The position numbers and the translations under genes were made by a program. Source: Fragilariopsis cylindrus CCMP1102 (taxonomy: Eukaryota; Bacillariophyta; Bacillariophyceae; Bacillariales; Bacillariaceae). Taken from it: a stretch of 64,000 nt of DNA. Position 1 is the first letter of the stretch; each line of letters opens with the position of its first letter. Where the stretch lies: NCBI GenBank assembly GCA_900095095.1, contig FMBT01000305.1, forward strand, positions 1 through 64,000. The letters are read 5' to 3'. Positions 46,840-58,700 of the stretch are shown piece after piece. Under the pieces are notes generated by a model. It ran no database searches. It was not told the DNA's origin and saw only the letters and a program-made list of their open reading frames with translations.

Positions 46840-47278
46840 AGTACTTAGCAATTCTTTAAAAAATTAATATGTGTGTCGATTGAATGATCAAAAGTATTAT
46901 TTTTGGCACGCGCTCAAGGATGTGCATTTTTTAACACAAATCTTGCCCGGTTACTCAGAATTCAGTTTTCCGACAATGGTGTACCTTATCTAGACGACAG
47001 ACTACATTTCTATCCCATCTTTCCTAATCTTTTCACAACTCGTAACAAAGAAAAGACTCGCCATCATACTGTAATTTTCCTCGTCTTCAGGGGGCGAAAA
47101 CAAGCCGCCCTTCAGACTCGAAAAACAACAGTATTATCACTCTTCTTTTCTTTTTGTTACTTGTCGTTGGCGCAACTCGTTTTTATAGCACGCACTCGAC
47201 TCCGTCTTGCACGTGCTAAAAACTCGTCGCGCGGATTAGTAAAGACGTCATACATATAGTACTGTACTGTACTAGCAG
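46840..47278. other. Interval between the two direct repeats, right part
   Basis: A 118-codon frame at 46903-47259 (MARAQGCAFFNTNLARLLRI) has no recognised family and no gene-like context. I regard it as chance or a remnant. Confidence 0.3.
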
Positions 47279-47392
47279 GAATGTCGCGTCTTCATAGCCA
47301 TGCAAACATTAGTACTGTAGAAGCATAATAATAATACAATTTTACTGTACTGTATGTAGGAATGTAAATGAGAGGGCACCTAGGTTATTGGG
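47279..47392 (+). repeat. Direct repeat, copy 2 (pair with 45377-45466)
   Basis: Same end blocks as copy 1 in the same order and orientation, 1.9 kb apart. Confidence 0.8.
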
Positions 47393-47432
47393 GATAAGTG
47401 ATAAGTACTAGTAGGAACCAAAAAGAAAAACG

Positions 47433-47476
47433 AATATAAAAACTAAATCATGCCAATATAAAAACTAAATCATGCC
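47433..47476 (+). repeat. Exact 22-bp tandem duplication
   Basis: Two adjacent copies of a unit beginning AATATAAAAACT and ending ATCATGCC. Confidence 0.9.
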
Positions 47477-47752
47477 CAAATTTTACTAGTATTTGTTAGT
47501 CTACTGTAGTATAATAACAACTTTAGCATCAAGTATATTAACCTAAAAAGTCATTTTTTTGGAAAAATAAGCCATGAAGTTTACAATTGACCTATTGGAT
47601 GCAGAACTATTATAATCCTTAGTCTTGTAAGCCTATCGGTATCTCACAATGTAGGCTCACACTACACACAGCACACATCAGCTTTTTATGAGATATCTTG
47701 TTCAGGACACAAAGCAGGGTAGAACGTCCAAGAAAATGCTTCTTTTTGGTCA

Positions 47753-47990
47753 GGGAGAATTCCTCTACATTACATTTGTTATCACGGTGAGGCGACTGAT
47801 ATGAATGATGATGTACATGAAGAACTAATGGCTGAATGGCGCACAAAGTTTTGGGCCTTGATCAACAAACATGATATTGAACCAAGTTGTGTATACAATG
47901 CAGATCAAACAGGATTGTACTGTCAGAAACTTCCTCTAGTTGTATGTATTTAGATGCAAAGGAGAAGACGGAATATGTAGGAGTGTTGGT
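47753..47990 (+). pseudogene. Scrap of a DDE (pogo/Tigger-like, DDE_1) transposase
   Basis: The open stretch reads GRIPLHYICYHGEATDMNDD, then EWRTKFWALI and PSCVYNADQTGLYCQKLP up to the stop at 47951-47953. YNADQTGL is the second-Asp block of the DDE_1 superfamily, as in pogo, Tigger and jerky-like proteins. After the stop, YLDAKEKTEYVGV continues the family sequence in the next frame. It is a remnant of under 80 codons with no DNA-binding domain and no terminal repeats found. Copy count elsewhere unknown. Confidence 0.75.
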
Positions 47991-47999
47991 GATGATTGT

Positions 48000-48034
48000 A
48001 CATTTTTTGAAAATTGAAACCTAAAATGAAAAGC
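48000..48034 (+). repeat. Short dispersed repeat shared with 39115-39147
   Basis: GAAACCTAAAATGAAAAG with a preceding CATTTTT block; lies just after the DDE transposase scrap. Confidence 0.6.
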
Positions 48035-48173
48035 TATCATTTTCAGTACGATAAAAGAATAAATGAAAGTGAAATTAATTTTTGAGCAGGATTATGGATG
48101 TATTATTATTATTCGATCCCATTAGTAAGCATGCATATTATACGCGTATCTTTGGTATAAGTTTATATTTGAT

Positions 48174-49892
48174 TTAAGAGAAGATACGTTTTGAGGCGTC
48201 GGCATTTACAATATCGTCAAGGAGAACTTGGAAGTCACTAGCTGTGATGTCCTTTAAGTCCTGCACAGTACATAATCCGCCGTTCTCTCCATTGATAGCA
48301 AATCTCTCAAAAGTTCGAATAGCAGAATTCATACGAGCACGGTCCATAGCATTTCTCACTGTACGTGCGTTCGAAAAGTATGGCAATTCCATTCGCTTTG
48401 CGATGTATTCCTTGAAAACAGGGTAGGCAGTGTCATCGATATCATACTCCAATTGGTGTGCCATAACAGCAGCAATTTGAACAAGTTCATCGGCATCGTA
48501 GTTGGGGAAGTCTACATGGTTACCAATACGAGACATCATACCAGGAATGTATGTGAAGAATCTATCCATACGATCTTTGTATCCAGCAAGAGCAACAACA
48601 AGATCATCCTGTTGGTTCTCCATAACGTTAAGAAGAATTTCAATAGATTCTTGACCGTAATCACGATCGTTGGCAGCGTTATAAAGATAGTATGCCTCAT
48701 CAACTAACAGAATACCTCCCATCGCCTTTTTGACCATCTCCTTAGTTTTGGGGGCAGTATGACCAACGTATTGACCAACAAGATCATCACGGGTGGCCAA
48801 AACAACATGCCCTTGACGGGAGTATCCCATCTTTGCAAGAACTTGTCCCATACGAACAGCAACAGTCGTCTTACCGGTTCCTGGTGCTCCAGTGAAACAC
48901 ATGTGAAGCGATGGTACAGCAGTCTCGAAACCAAGTTTGCGTCGCATCTTATCCAAAACTAACAGGGCAGCAATTTCCTTAACACGCTTCTTCACTGGGC
49001 GCAAACCAACAAGCTCTTGATCAAGCTTATCTAGCTGATCTTGAACACCCTCTTTAAACATAAACTCCTCAACTAATCAATCAAACAGGTGTATTGTTTT
49101 TAAAAACAAGATTAGTTACAAAGAAATCGATAAGCAGAACTGTGTTAGAGATATTTTTCTTTTTCTCAAATGATATCCGGACGAACGCGTCGTGAAAACC
49201 TGTTCGACTGCTAAACTAAGCAATAAGTTGATAATTGACCTAAACCGACGACGACATACAGTACTACATAATTCAATTCAATTCAATCCAACCCAACTTT
49301 TATATCAACTTACCAGTTCCGGCAGGAGTCTCATCAGGCATATTTTCCATGTAGGCAATCTTTTGAAGACGTTCCTCTCGAGCAATCTCCAGCAGCACGT
49401 TCACGTAAATCAGCAGCATCTTCATCCTTACGACGTTCCGTATCTGCCTCATTCAAACGATCTCGAAGACGAACAGTCTTGAAACTCTCATCACCTTCAT
49501 TTCCTTGGAATTCTAATGACTTTGTTCCAAACACATTTTGATTGGCATCTCCACCTGCCAGCTGGGGCAGCGGGAGCAGCAGCTGGTGCGGCAGCAGGTA
49601 CTGCCTGCGGCAGCGTTGTATGCTCCAAATGGGTTTTGATTGGGGTCATTGAATAATTTCGTACTCTGTAAATCAACAACGATAGGTGTAAAAAAGAAGG
49701 AGAGTGCCACAATAATAAAACAAGTCAGAAAGAAGGTTCTTATCTATTATAACTTCTAAATCACATACGGTTTATGCATTTTGTCATCGAATCGTCACCA
49801 ATCGTATACTTACACTACTTGTCTTGATAGACGCGGGGTAAACGCCGAGCAGATGCGACACACAAAGATAAAACAGCGGCTGAAAACTTCAT
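48174..49892 (-). CDS. cbbX: CbbX, red-type Rubisco activase (AAA+), plastid-targeted (frame-interrupted 5' part)
   Basis: AAA+ remodeller that releases inhibitors from red-type Rubisco in the plastid stroma. Exons are 49892-49814 (leader), 49665-49314 and 49072-48174, GT-AG. Walker A is in FTGAPGTGKTTVAVRMGQVL and Walker B in GGILLVDEAYYL. ATRDDLVGQYVGHTAPKTKE holds the pore-loop region, and NARTVRNAMDRARMN the sensor-2 region. The leader MKFSAAVLSLCVASA is a signal peptide. Exon 2 encodes a Pro/Ala stretch and DRLNEADTERRKDEDAADLRERA before the core. Exon 3 is clean; exon 1 and exon 2 each have frame changes (near 49845, 49600, 49550 and 49390). Red-lineage algae also carry a plastid-genome cbbX; this is the nuclear paralogue type. 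Confidence 0.95.
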
Positions 49893-51230
49893 CCTATTAT
49901 TATTATTATTTAATGTATTGATTGATTGAATTTTTAAACAAAAAGAACAGAACCGTTGTCAAGTCTTTTAAGTTTCAATATGTCGATCGGTAGCTAGTCT
50001 AACGATTGATCGCTCAGATCAAACACAAGGAATGCATGTGAAACAAGAAGAATCATGCATGATCAAAATATCATCGTTATTTGCTTGTCTGCGACAGCAG
50101 TACGTTTTTCCTTCAACATGTTGGGGTAAAAGAAGGTGGACTACTGTACCCCCACAATGAAATCTCAAATAGACACGTAAAATGTCAACAGAAGGATTGC
50201 TTTAAAAGGGGGGTAAAAAAAATCCATAAAATCGCGCAACACATCACAAATGAATCTTTTTCGCGTGCAAGCACGTACGTCATTGTCATTCCACGCAATT
50301 TCTCGTGTATTTTCGTGATGAATAACAATGCATGCTATGCCAGCAGTTATCAGCTGCTACAGTGTACTGTACAGTAGTGATAGCTGATGGCTAAAAGCTA
50401 GCTAGAGATACCGTAGTAGCTACATTTTAACAATATTTTGTCAATTGTACTGTATTATTGTCAAGTAGTAAAAGTAGTAAGGCTGGAACAAACAATATCC
50501 TAGGAAGGAAGCATATCTTTTTATGCAGTTCTATGGGATGGGAGATGCCAGCCTTCAGCAAATCCTTTTTGCTCCATATTACTGATGGTTTGTCTCACCT
50601 CTCAAGCAATAAAAAGTAACACCAAGACAAAAAAAACAGATATTTGGCTTGCATATTTATATATATATATATATATATACAAACACTTATATCATATAAG
50701 CAGTGGCTATCTCTGCTCTTCACAGGTATTGATATCCAGGATCCCTTTCCTAATATTTTATTTTGAAAGGATCTTGCTTGTGTTCTATCTAGTAAATGAT
50801 GATGCCTTCACATTATGAATCAATTTATTACAGGCTAATTATATGTAACCTTCCAAAAGACAAAGATGGGCTCTTAGCCACATGTTGCGGTACAAAGGGA
50901 TGGCATCTACCTTGTGGCACAACTAAATAGTATTCATACTACTAAATCCAAACCCCCTATATTACTACTATAATATATCATTCTTTTTTTCAACATGGAG
51001 TGTGGAAATAAGATAAAACCAGCCTGTCAATTTGTAGAAAATGACGAATCTTTAAAACCCTATCATAACCATTCACGAAACAATAGGACGCCAAAATCAC
51101 ATGATAACCTACTTCAAGTATTCTGAATTCATAGCTTATAACAGTAAACTCTACATTTGAACTAACTTCTAACTACAATATTGTTAAACACTTGTATTTT
51201 AACGTTATTGTTACATTATCATTCTTCAAT
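49893..51230. other. Spacer between CbbX and the CPVT/PPR-like gene
   Basis: About 1.3 kb without a recognised gene. It holds the CbbX promoter near 49893. An AT dinucleotide run is at 50657-50680, and several GTACTGTAC-type short palindromes occur near 50360-50375. Confidence 0.4.
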
Positions 51231-54200
51231 TTAAACATGATGAGGCTGTCTCCGCAATGGACGATTTGTAGGAGCATTAGAACGAGCGTGTGAGCTTCTA
51301 TGTGTATCGTTTCCACGGGGCCTCCTCCGCCTAGGTTTTCTTCTATTATTGACGACATCTGGATTGTAATTCCCCCCCTTATCAAATACACCGTTATTTT
51401 CGTCTTTTGATTCAGTTAGGTGGAGACCTCCAATTCCTTTATCATTTAGAGTGCCGGAACCCTTTTCCAATAATTGAATGACTGTAGTAACTACATCCTC
51501 TTGACCTTGATTTTGTTGGCAATATTTTTGAGCAATTTAGCAACCTTGTCAATAATACGCTCTCTTGCTTTTGGGGACAACACTGCTGGTGATGCATTTG
51601 ATGTCACTCTCGTGATGAGGAAGCAAAGTCGGATAAAATCGGCTTCTCCAATGAAAGAATCGTGCTTTCCTTCTTCCAAAACTGTTAGGGTAAGATCTAT
51701 ATAATCTGCCCAACAATTGCAAGATGGATTCCCCGAGAATGCTTCACTAGGAAAGGCAGATGCAGCACCATAATCAAATTTGTTGTACCGGGTCATATCA
51801 TCAATAGCGCTGGCGTCATCACCTTCCGAAACAAACGAAATTCTTCCATCCTTCGTATTTTTCTTCAATTGAAACGAGGTGCTTCGTGACACCAAAATCA
51901 TTAGATTTCTTGCTTTGTGATTTCACGGGATTTCTTTCCATTTTCTTTATTGCAGTAAGCTGAGCGCCATAAACGGAAGGGGCATAATCTAGAAGGTTGC
52001 AAAGCTGTGATCTGGCTCGATCACTATCTTTCCGGTACAGCCAAACCAATAAGTCATCGAACAAATCAACTGTTTTTTGCATTTTTTTGAAATATGTATT
52101 TGCCATGTGACCGTCGTCCAGGAATGCTGCTTTCGTTGCATTGCACCAAGCATGAATAACCAACACAAACATGTCACGTTGCATGAGGAAGTCTGGGGAA
52201 GCTTTGTATCGATCAATCGTACTCTCGAGAATTTTCGAGCACGTGGTAGCCTTGTTGGCAATATCGTTCGTTGTCACAATAGAAGAAGTCGTCTCGACAG
52301 GATCGCTGAAACGGTTGAGAATTTGTCGCTGCAACGATATTTGAGCCATAATTTGTACATTAGGAAAACTGAGACGAGGCTCCAGTTCCGGTTCTAGCTC
52401 TGCAGTAGATCGATCCACAATTCAACGTTCTTGGGACCTTCTGCACATCCAGAGTACGCCCATGCGGCAATGATTGGATAAAAAGTTTGGAGACGCGGCC
52501 GAACATCTGAATCTTCAGAAGTTATAAGTTTTTTTGCGCATGTCTCGGCATGTAAAAGACTTTCTAAACTACCGCAACGAACCAATGCTTGTATAAGACT
52601 CTCGTACGTCTCGATATTCGGAGCTAAACTATATCACTTGATGCCTTCGTCTTCATCATTTCGATCCATGTTTCAATTTCTTCGGCTTGCTTGCGTTGCA
52701 CTTCGATATCACATTCCGCTTTGAATCCATACTGATAAATTTCACTGTACGAATCCCATGGAATAACTCGTGAGTAGTGACGTGACCACAGTGGACCGCC
52801 ACTCCAGCGAAGTGGTGCATTATAGACTTCGATATTGGGCTGTAAGGATAAATCAGCATTAGCTTCTGCGATATGCATCATTTGATCGATACACTTCATG
52901 GCAAGGTCTACATCAAAGGTGCTTGGATCGTGCGCCATTGCAGATAACTTAGAGAGGCACACATTTCGGTGGAGCTTAATAGGGTTTGCATCACTAGTTC
53001 CGAGTGAAGAATTGATCCCTGATAATGCATTCAGTTGAGTAAGACTACTGTAAACAGAAATATCTGATTTCGGTAACTTTCTTCCGTTGTAATCTTGACC
53101 CGACTCCATCGCATTCACGATTTCTTGGGCTCTCGCTGCAACATCACTAGGCGTTTCCCCCTCTAGACACTTCAAATATAATGCATACGATTGAGCATCT
53201 GGTACAGTTAAGTGTGATGACCACATGCTGTCAAGAATGGATGATGCACAATCTTCTATTCCATTTGATTGAGCATCGAAAGGAACACGTTGATGAGCCT
53301 CCGCAAGAGAAGAAAGAATAACGTTAGCAATCTTTAAATTGCACATATGTCCTTTAAGGTCAAACGCGTTCGATCGATCGTGTAAAGGCTCATCTTTTTC
53401 TTCTTTATTCTGTCGAGATACCCATTCCAATGCTTTCTTGATAGCCTTTTGTCGTTCAATTAATGAATTTTGAAGGTTTTTATTCCGTGTTCGTTTTTTT
53501 GGACATCACTTGGTGCTTCCGTCGAATCAATCCAGGCTTGAGCAATGATATCTAATGTGTTACTGGAGAAATATCTAATCCTTGGACAAGATTTATTTGC
53601 TGTGGAAAAGTTCAATGACATAATCGTCCTCATTGTCTTCGTCATGAGCTGTAGTAAATTCATTTTGTTCGAGAATCGAGTCAAATGTAGATTCGTCAAT
53701 CCTATCACTATCTGATCTTGTTCTGATATTGCTACCATTGACGATGTTTGAGTGTCAAAATTGGTAGAATCTTCCCTGCAATACCGAGGATCATTACTCC
53801 CAGTTTCTCGATATTTGAATACATCATACGCCCTGAGAGCGGCTGCCTGCATGGCGGTGTCTTTTTGCGTATACCACTTAATATTTTCATCATCCGCACT
53901 GTGAATTGCATTAGTATTTAGAGTCCCAGAATCAAAGCGTTCACCAGTTAACGGGCACAAAAAAGATGCTGTCCATTTGTTACTTCCAACGTCAGATCCT
54001 GTGACAACAAAGTTGTCTTCGATAGCTATCTTCGTATTGTGATGTTTTGCATACCAAAAAATGAGTGGATGCATCAGTATTTCAAACGAATCATATTATT
54101 TGCATCGTTACTCTCATCTTCTACTACTGAAAACGGAGCGTTTGACGATAATCACTTCTTCGAGGAGCAGTTCGCCGTCACCCCAATTTACGGATTCGAT

Positions 54201-55313
54201 CGCTGTATATGCTGCAGCATGAACGGAATCTGACTTTTTCCGATACCAAACCCGCCAGATTCATTCATTAACATAAAATCAGAATCACCTTGACCTGTTA
54301 AGTCCGACGATTCATATACTCGTCCCGTAACTGGACAAGTAAACTTGGAGGTCCACCAGATACCTCCTTTGTTTTTCCTACAAAATTTTGCTTGATAATT
54401 TTATACTGCCTAGAAGGTCTTACTTTGAAATGTTTCATATACATTCTTTGCAATTTTGGACGGAATGTATCTCGATCAGGAATAGACCCTTCAGTTTCAT
54501 CAGTGAATATTGATCATCATCACTTCCAGTAGAATCATTTTCATGCTCATCATCGTTGTCATTTTTCGGTACTTTGTGACTCAAAGCTACAGCAGACACA
54601 GCTTCGAGGGCTACACTCTTTTTACTATAGTAATTTCGACCGTTTACGTCAAAATATCCTGGTAGTCTACCAGCTTCAAATCGTTCATTTGTGACAGGAC
54701 AAGTCAACGTAGCTGTCCATAATTGTTTTAAAATATCGATAGAAGAACGCTTACTACCTTCAGCAGTATGATCATCATCACCTCGTTTTACTATTATTTT
54801 AATAGGATTTTTTATCATTTCCGTTGCAAATGCATCCTTAATAGATGCTCCAGTTTCTCCATGATGGTTAAAGTAAAAAAGATTTAATTTATATAGGAAT
54901 CTGTCTTTATCAGGATCGAAAATGTTTGTTGCCCCCAATCGCGTCGAGATATGATCATCATCATCATCGTTGTCGTCATCATCGCCATCGTCGCCATCCA
55001 TATCCTTATCAATCGAGGTTTCGTCGTCAGTGTTGTTGTTGTCAGATCCTTGTAGTACATTAGAAAAATAGCAAGCTCGTATGCGATTAAAGGATGACTG
55101 ATCTCGATTGAAGTCATGATTTGATCTCTTGTTTCCGTATATATTATAGAAGTTGCCATTTTGTCGTTGTCGGTAAATTATTCGTCCATTATTTGACGAT
55201 GACGATGACGATGACGACGAAGTATTATTAGATCGAAAGACAGTATGATTTTCTCGCCTGTACAACCGTGCTTTTAATAGAGCTGACTTCGTATTAGAAA
55301 TTAGCCTCAGCAT
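51231..55313 (-). CDS. Mitochondrial-type protein with three CP[VL]T modules and PPR-like helical repeats (frame-interrupted)
   Basis: Start ATG 55313 gives MLRLISNTKSALLKARLYRR, a good mitochondrial presequence. A Ser/Asn/Asp-rich region follows, then three related modules of about 85 residues: LWTATLTCPVTNERFEAGRL with YYSKKSVALEAVSAVAL (about 54860-54590), WWTSKFTCPVTGRVYESSDL with WYRKKSDSVHAAAYTAI (about 54400-54190), and KWTASFLCPLTGERFDSGTL with WYTQKDTAMQAAALRAY (about 54020-53825). A strand-strand-helix pattern ending KKxxxxxAA resembles a double-stranded-RNA-binding fold, but I do not recognise a named family. The rest (53460-51500) is helical with PPR-like pieces (TFYPIIAAWAYSG; NIEVYNAPL) and the C-terminus is Arg-rich (RRKPRRRRPRG). 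Organellar RNA binding is the likely role (inference). About 1,360 residues; frame changes near 54430, 54250, 54100, 53460, 52620, 52420, 51880 and 51490. Confidence 0.65.
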
Positions 55314-55770
55314 GGTGGTTGACAAAAGAAGGGTGTTCAATTCTCCTTAGTAAACTGCATTCAGTACTACTTGTGTTCTAGAAGGCATCTTCATTCTCGG
55401 CGTCGGTTTTATTTATTTTTTACGAATTTTTTTAATTTTTGTTGAAGAGAAAATAGCGATGTTTTATTGGTGTGAGTCTGTATGTCCATCCGTAAAAAGA
55501 GGGGGGTGCAAAAAATCACAAAATGCATGAATAATTTTGCTAATTGCGGAAGCAGTGATTGAATATTTCGCTGAAATTGCTTTTGCATACCGGCCTATTG
55601 GTCGTATTTTTGTGACAATCAAAAGAACAAATTCTATTCTGATGGTACCTTCACGTCAAAGTTCAAAAGTAGAAGGTTGTCCGTATATCGGAAGAGACAA
55701 CTGTCGCAGCGGTAGACAAATGATTGTACTACTGTACTGGTAAGAAATCAATAGAGAAACAGTAATAAGG
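55314..55770. promoter_or_regulatory. Divergent spacer, CPVT/PPR-like gene and FYVE-lipase gene
   Basis: About 460 bp between divergent start codons, presumably both promoters. No specific element recognised. Confidence 0.45.
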
Positions 55771-58700
55771 ATGATGGCAACAACGGAGTACACCACTACA
55801 TGTACAACAACAAACAGCTTAGAAACGACTTCGCAGCTTTCGTCGTCCCACGGAGGAGATAATAATGATGATATAGAAGGAAATGGACAACAAGGTCCTG
55901 AAGATTTTATTGCTCCACCAAGTTGTTGGTTCGATTCTACAGCGGCGGCGGCGCTAACAGAAAGTTTAGATAGCCTAGAAAGTCAGGAACATCAACAAAA
56001 TAATACCGAACGGCAAAAGCAAAATCAAATACAACAACAACAACAACAACAAAAACAAACAGACTTGCTACAGCAACGAAGTAGTCCACCACAAAGAGAA
56101 GTAACAATCCCTGCTATTATAGGACTCAGTACTCCACTACCACTACCACTACCACCAGTACCGAATGGCGCTGATGTTATTGTGGTTGGTAATACAAGAC
56201 CTTCTCCCTCTTGGCGGGAAATTTCATCACAAGTTTTACCAGCGGCAGCTAAAGAATTGCTGTCATCTTCTATTCGCCGACTATATTACACAGCAAAAAT
56301 TTCATATTCGAAAGGACGGTGGCATCGTAAATACAGTGATATGGGCCATAATGCAGGTGGATTTTCAATCTCATCGTCATCCTCATCATCATCGAATATA
56401 GATCTTCCACCACATCTATCTCAACTTCCGCCATTCTCGAGTTTACCCTGGATAGATCGACAACTTGTTATGAATGGAGGACGTACCTACCGGAAATACC
56501 GGAGGGTATAGACGGAGAAAGTGAAGATTTTGATTTTGAACAAGCACGGACCTTAATACCAAATCTAATACCTAAACCTACTTGGAAAAAGGCGGATGTT
56601 TGTTACAATTGTCATAAACCATTTGGACCTGTTCGATTACGGCATCATTGTAGATCTTGTGGACAAAGTTTCTGTCAAATCATTCTATGTCAATTCAACG
56701 ACTACCACATTTAGGATATGATGATGTTCCCGAACGAGTTTGTGATACCTGTAAAACAATATTAGAGGAACAAAATTTAGCCGAACGAGTAGCATGGCGA
56801 TTAGCAAGATGCCGTGATTACAAACAGGGGTGTCTAACACCATATTTTGAAACGGGAATAGACTCTGTAGAAGAAATTGCCATACGTGTAACTAATGCGG
56901 CTATTGCAATGGCTAAGTCCATCCCATTGGGAGCACAGGCAACTGTGGCAGTCGAAACAGTTAATGTACTTAGAAAGTATGGATGCATGGTATTTATGGG
57001 ATTATGTTACGAAAAGAATTTCTTGCTGCGGCGGATTTATTACGTCAGCATTGGGGATCAATAAATCATCCTGGCCATTAAGTGTCCATGAGTTGTCTGC
57101 AGCAATATTTTATGCACTTGCTCAGCATCGCGCTATGCGTGGATTATCTCCAGAACGAGAACACACGATTCATAGATTCCGATCTGTATCATCGGAGACG
57201 AGCTATAATAAGGATACGCCAACAATACCGCCATTATTAGAGGAAGTGGAAGAACCATTCACGACGGAAAAATCGAATTTCCAAGAAAAAGAGCACACCA
57301 TATACTACAACATCACCAATAATTGGCGTGGACATTACTGGTAGTAAAAGTGTTAACATTCCTGTAATGGTAGATAGCTACGAGCTCTCCGCTTTAGATT
57401 TTCACAACAGTCCAGTCATTGACGAGACCGATACGTACAACCCAGTCGTCTCGACTAAAACTGCTGATGAGCTTCATAGTAAAACAATATATGCTGACCC
57501 GAGAAGATGTGTCTCAGTTGTTGTTAACGAGAAAAAAGTCCAGGAACGAACAGAGAATGAACAAAAAGAGGATTCATTACCGACATTCACTCCAGTTTGT
57601 GACCCAGTATCTGACTCTGTTCTTGCCTCTTTAGTATTCTATGCTCCAATTGCCCTTAACTTCATATACGCTGTTAAAGAGGTGGAAATGCAGCTCCTTG
57701 CGGCACAGCAAGGATGGCGTTTGCTATATGCTTATTTGAATCAAGATACCGAATCTTTTAAACCCTGCGATAGACCAGCATCTGCAGTGTTCCTTCATCA
57801 AGAACATAAGATTGTCTGCCTAAGTATTCGAGGCACAGCCACTATAAACGATGTCATTACCGATATTCGTCAAATCCCCGTCCCATTTCCCGAAACAGAC
57901 CCAGAGCATGGCTCTGAAAATAATGACGGGGATTGGACCAACATATATCATGGTCAGGGCCTTGCTCTTTGTGGAATGGCATCTGCGGCTGACAATCTCT
58001 TTCACGAGCACATTGATTCGCTTCTCCATTTTGCCAAACAAGGATATAGAATCCGATTAGTTGGGCACAGTCTTGGTGGCGGGGTGGCAAGTATGTTGGG
58101 TGTGCTAGTGCTGAGACATTTCGAGCAATTTGGTTTTTCGAACGAAGCTAATGGACCAACGTTGGATGATAGAATACTTTTAAAGGTCTATTCATATGGA
58201 GCTCCCTCCTGTTTTGATGCGAAACTAGCTGATTCAGTGAATTCATTCGTTACAACTGTTGTATTACATGACGATGTCTTTCCTCGTTTAACTCCTACAA
58301 GTTGTCGTGGATGCTGAAACATCTATTACACATCAGGGAGACTTGGGTGGAAGCGAACATGGAAGAAGATCTACGTGCTGTCGGTGAACGAGCTAAGACT
58401 GCGTGGGCTCCCCGCTTCCGACAGAATTTGGCTCTTCGATCATCGACGTCATCTATTAAGAAGTACTGTAAAAAACAAATCCTGAAAGGCAAAAGTAAGT
58501 TGTTATCTGTGCAGAATCATACTATGCGCAGACCTTCGGGAGAAGATATAGGCAGCAGCAACCAAGGAATTTACGGCAGCGCATCAAGAGATGACTACTC
58601 TGATTGTAGCGACAGCAATCTTTAACCTCGGATCCTAGCGAATGGGGGGAGAAGTTCTTTGTGCCGGCAACGAAAGTGTTTATGACAAACAGTTACGAAG

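Noticed and set aside
46903-47259. 118-codon frame MARAQGCAFFNTNLARLLRI as a gene
   Set aside because: No recognised domain and it lies in a repeat-bounded non-coding interval.
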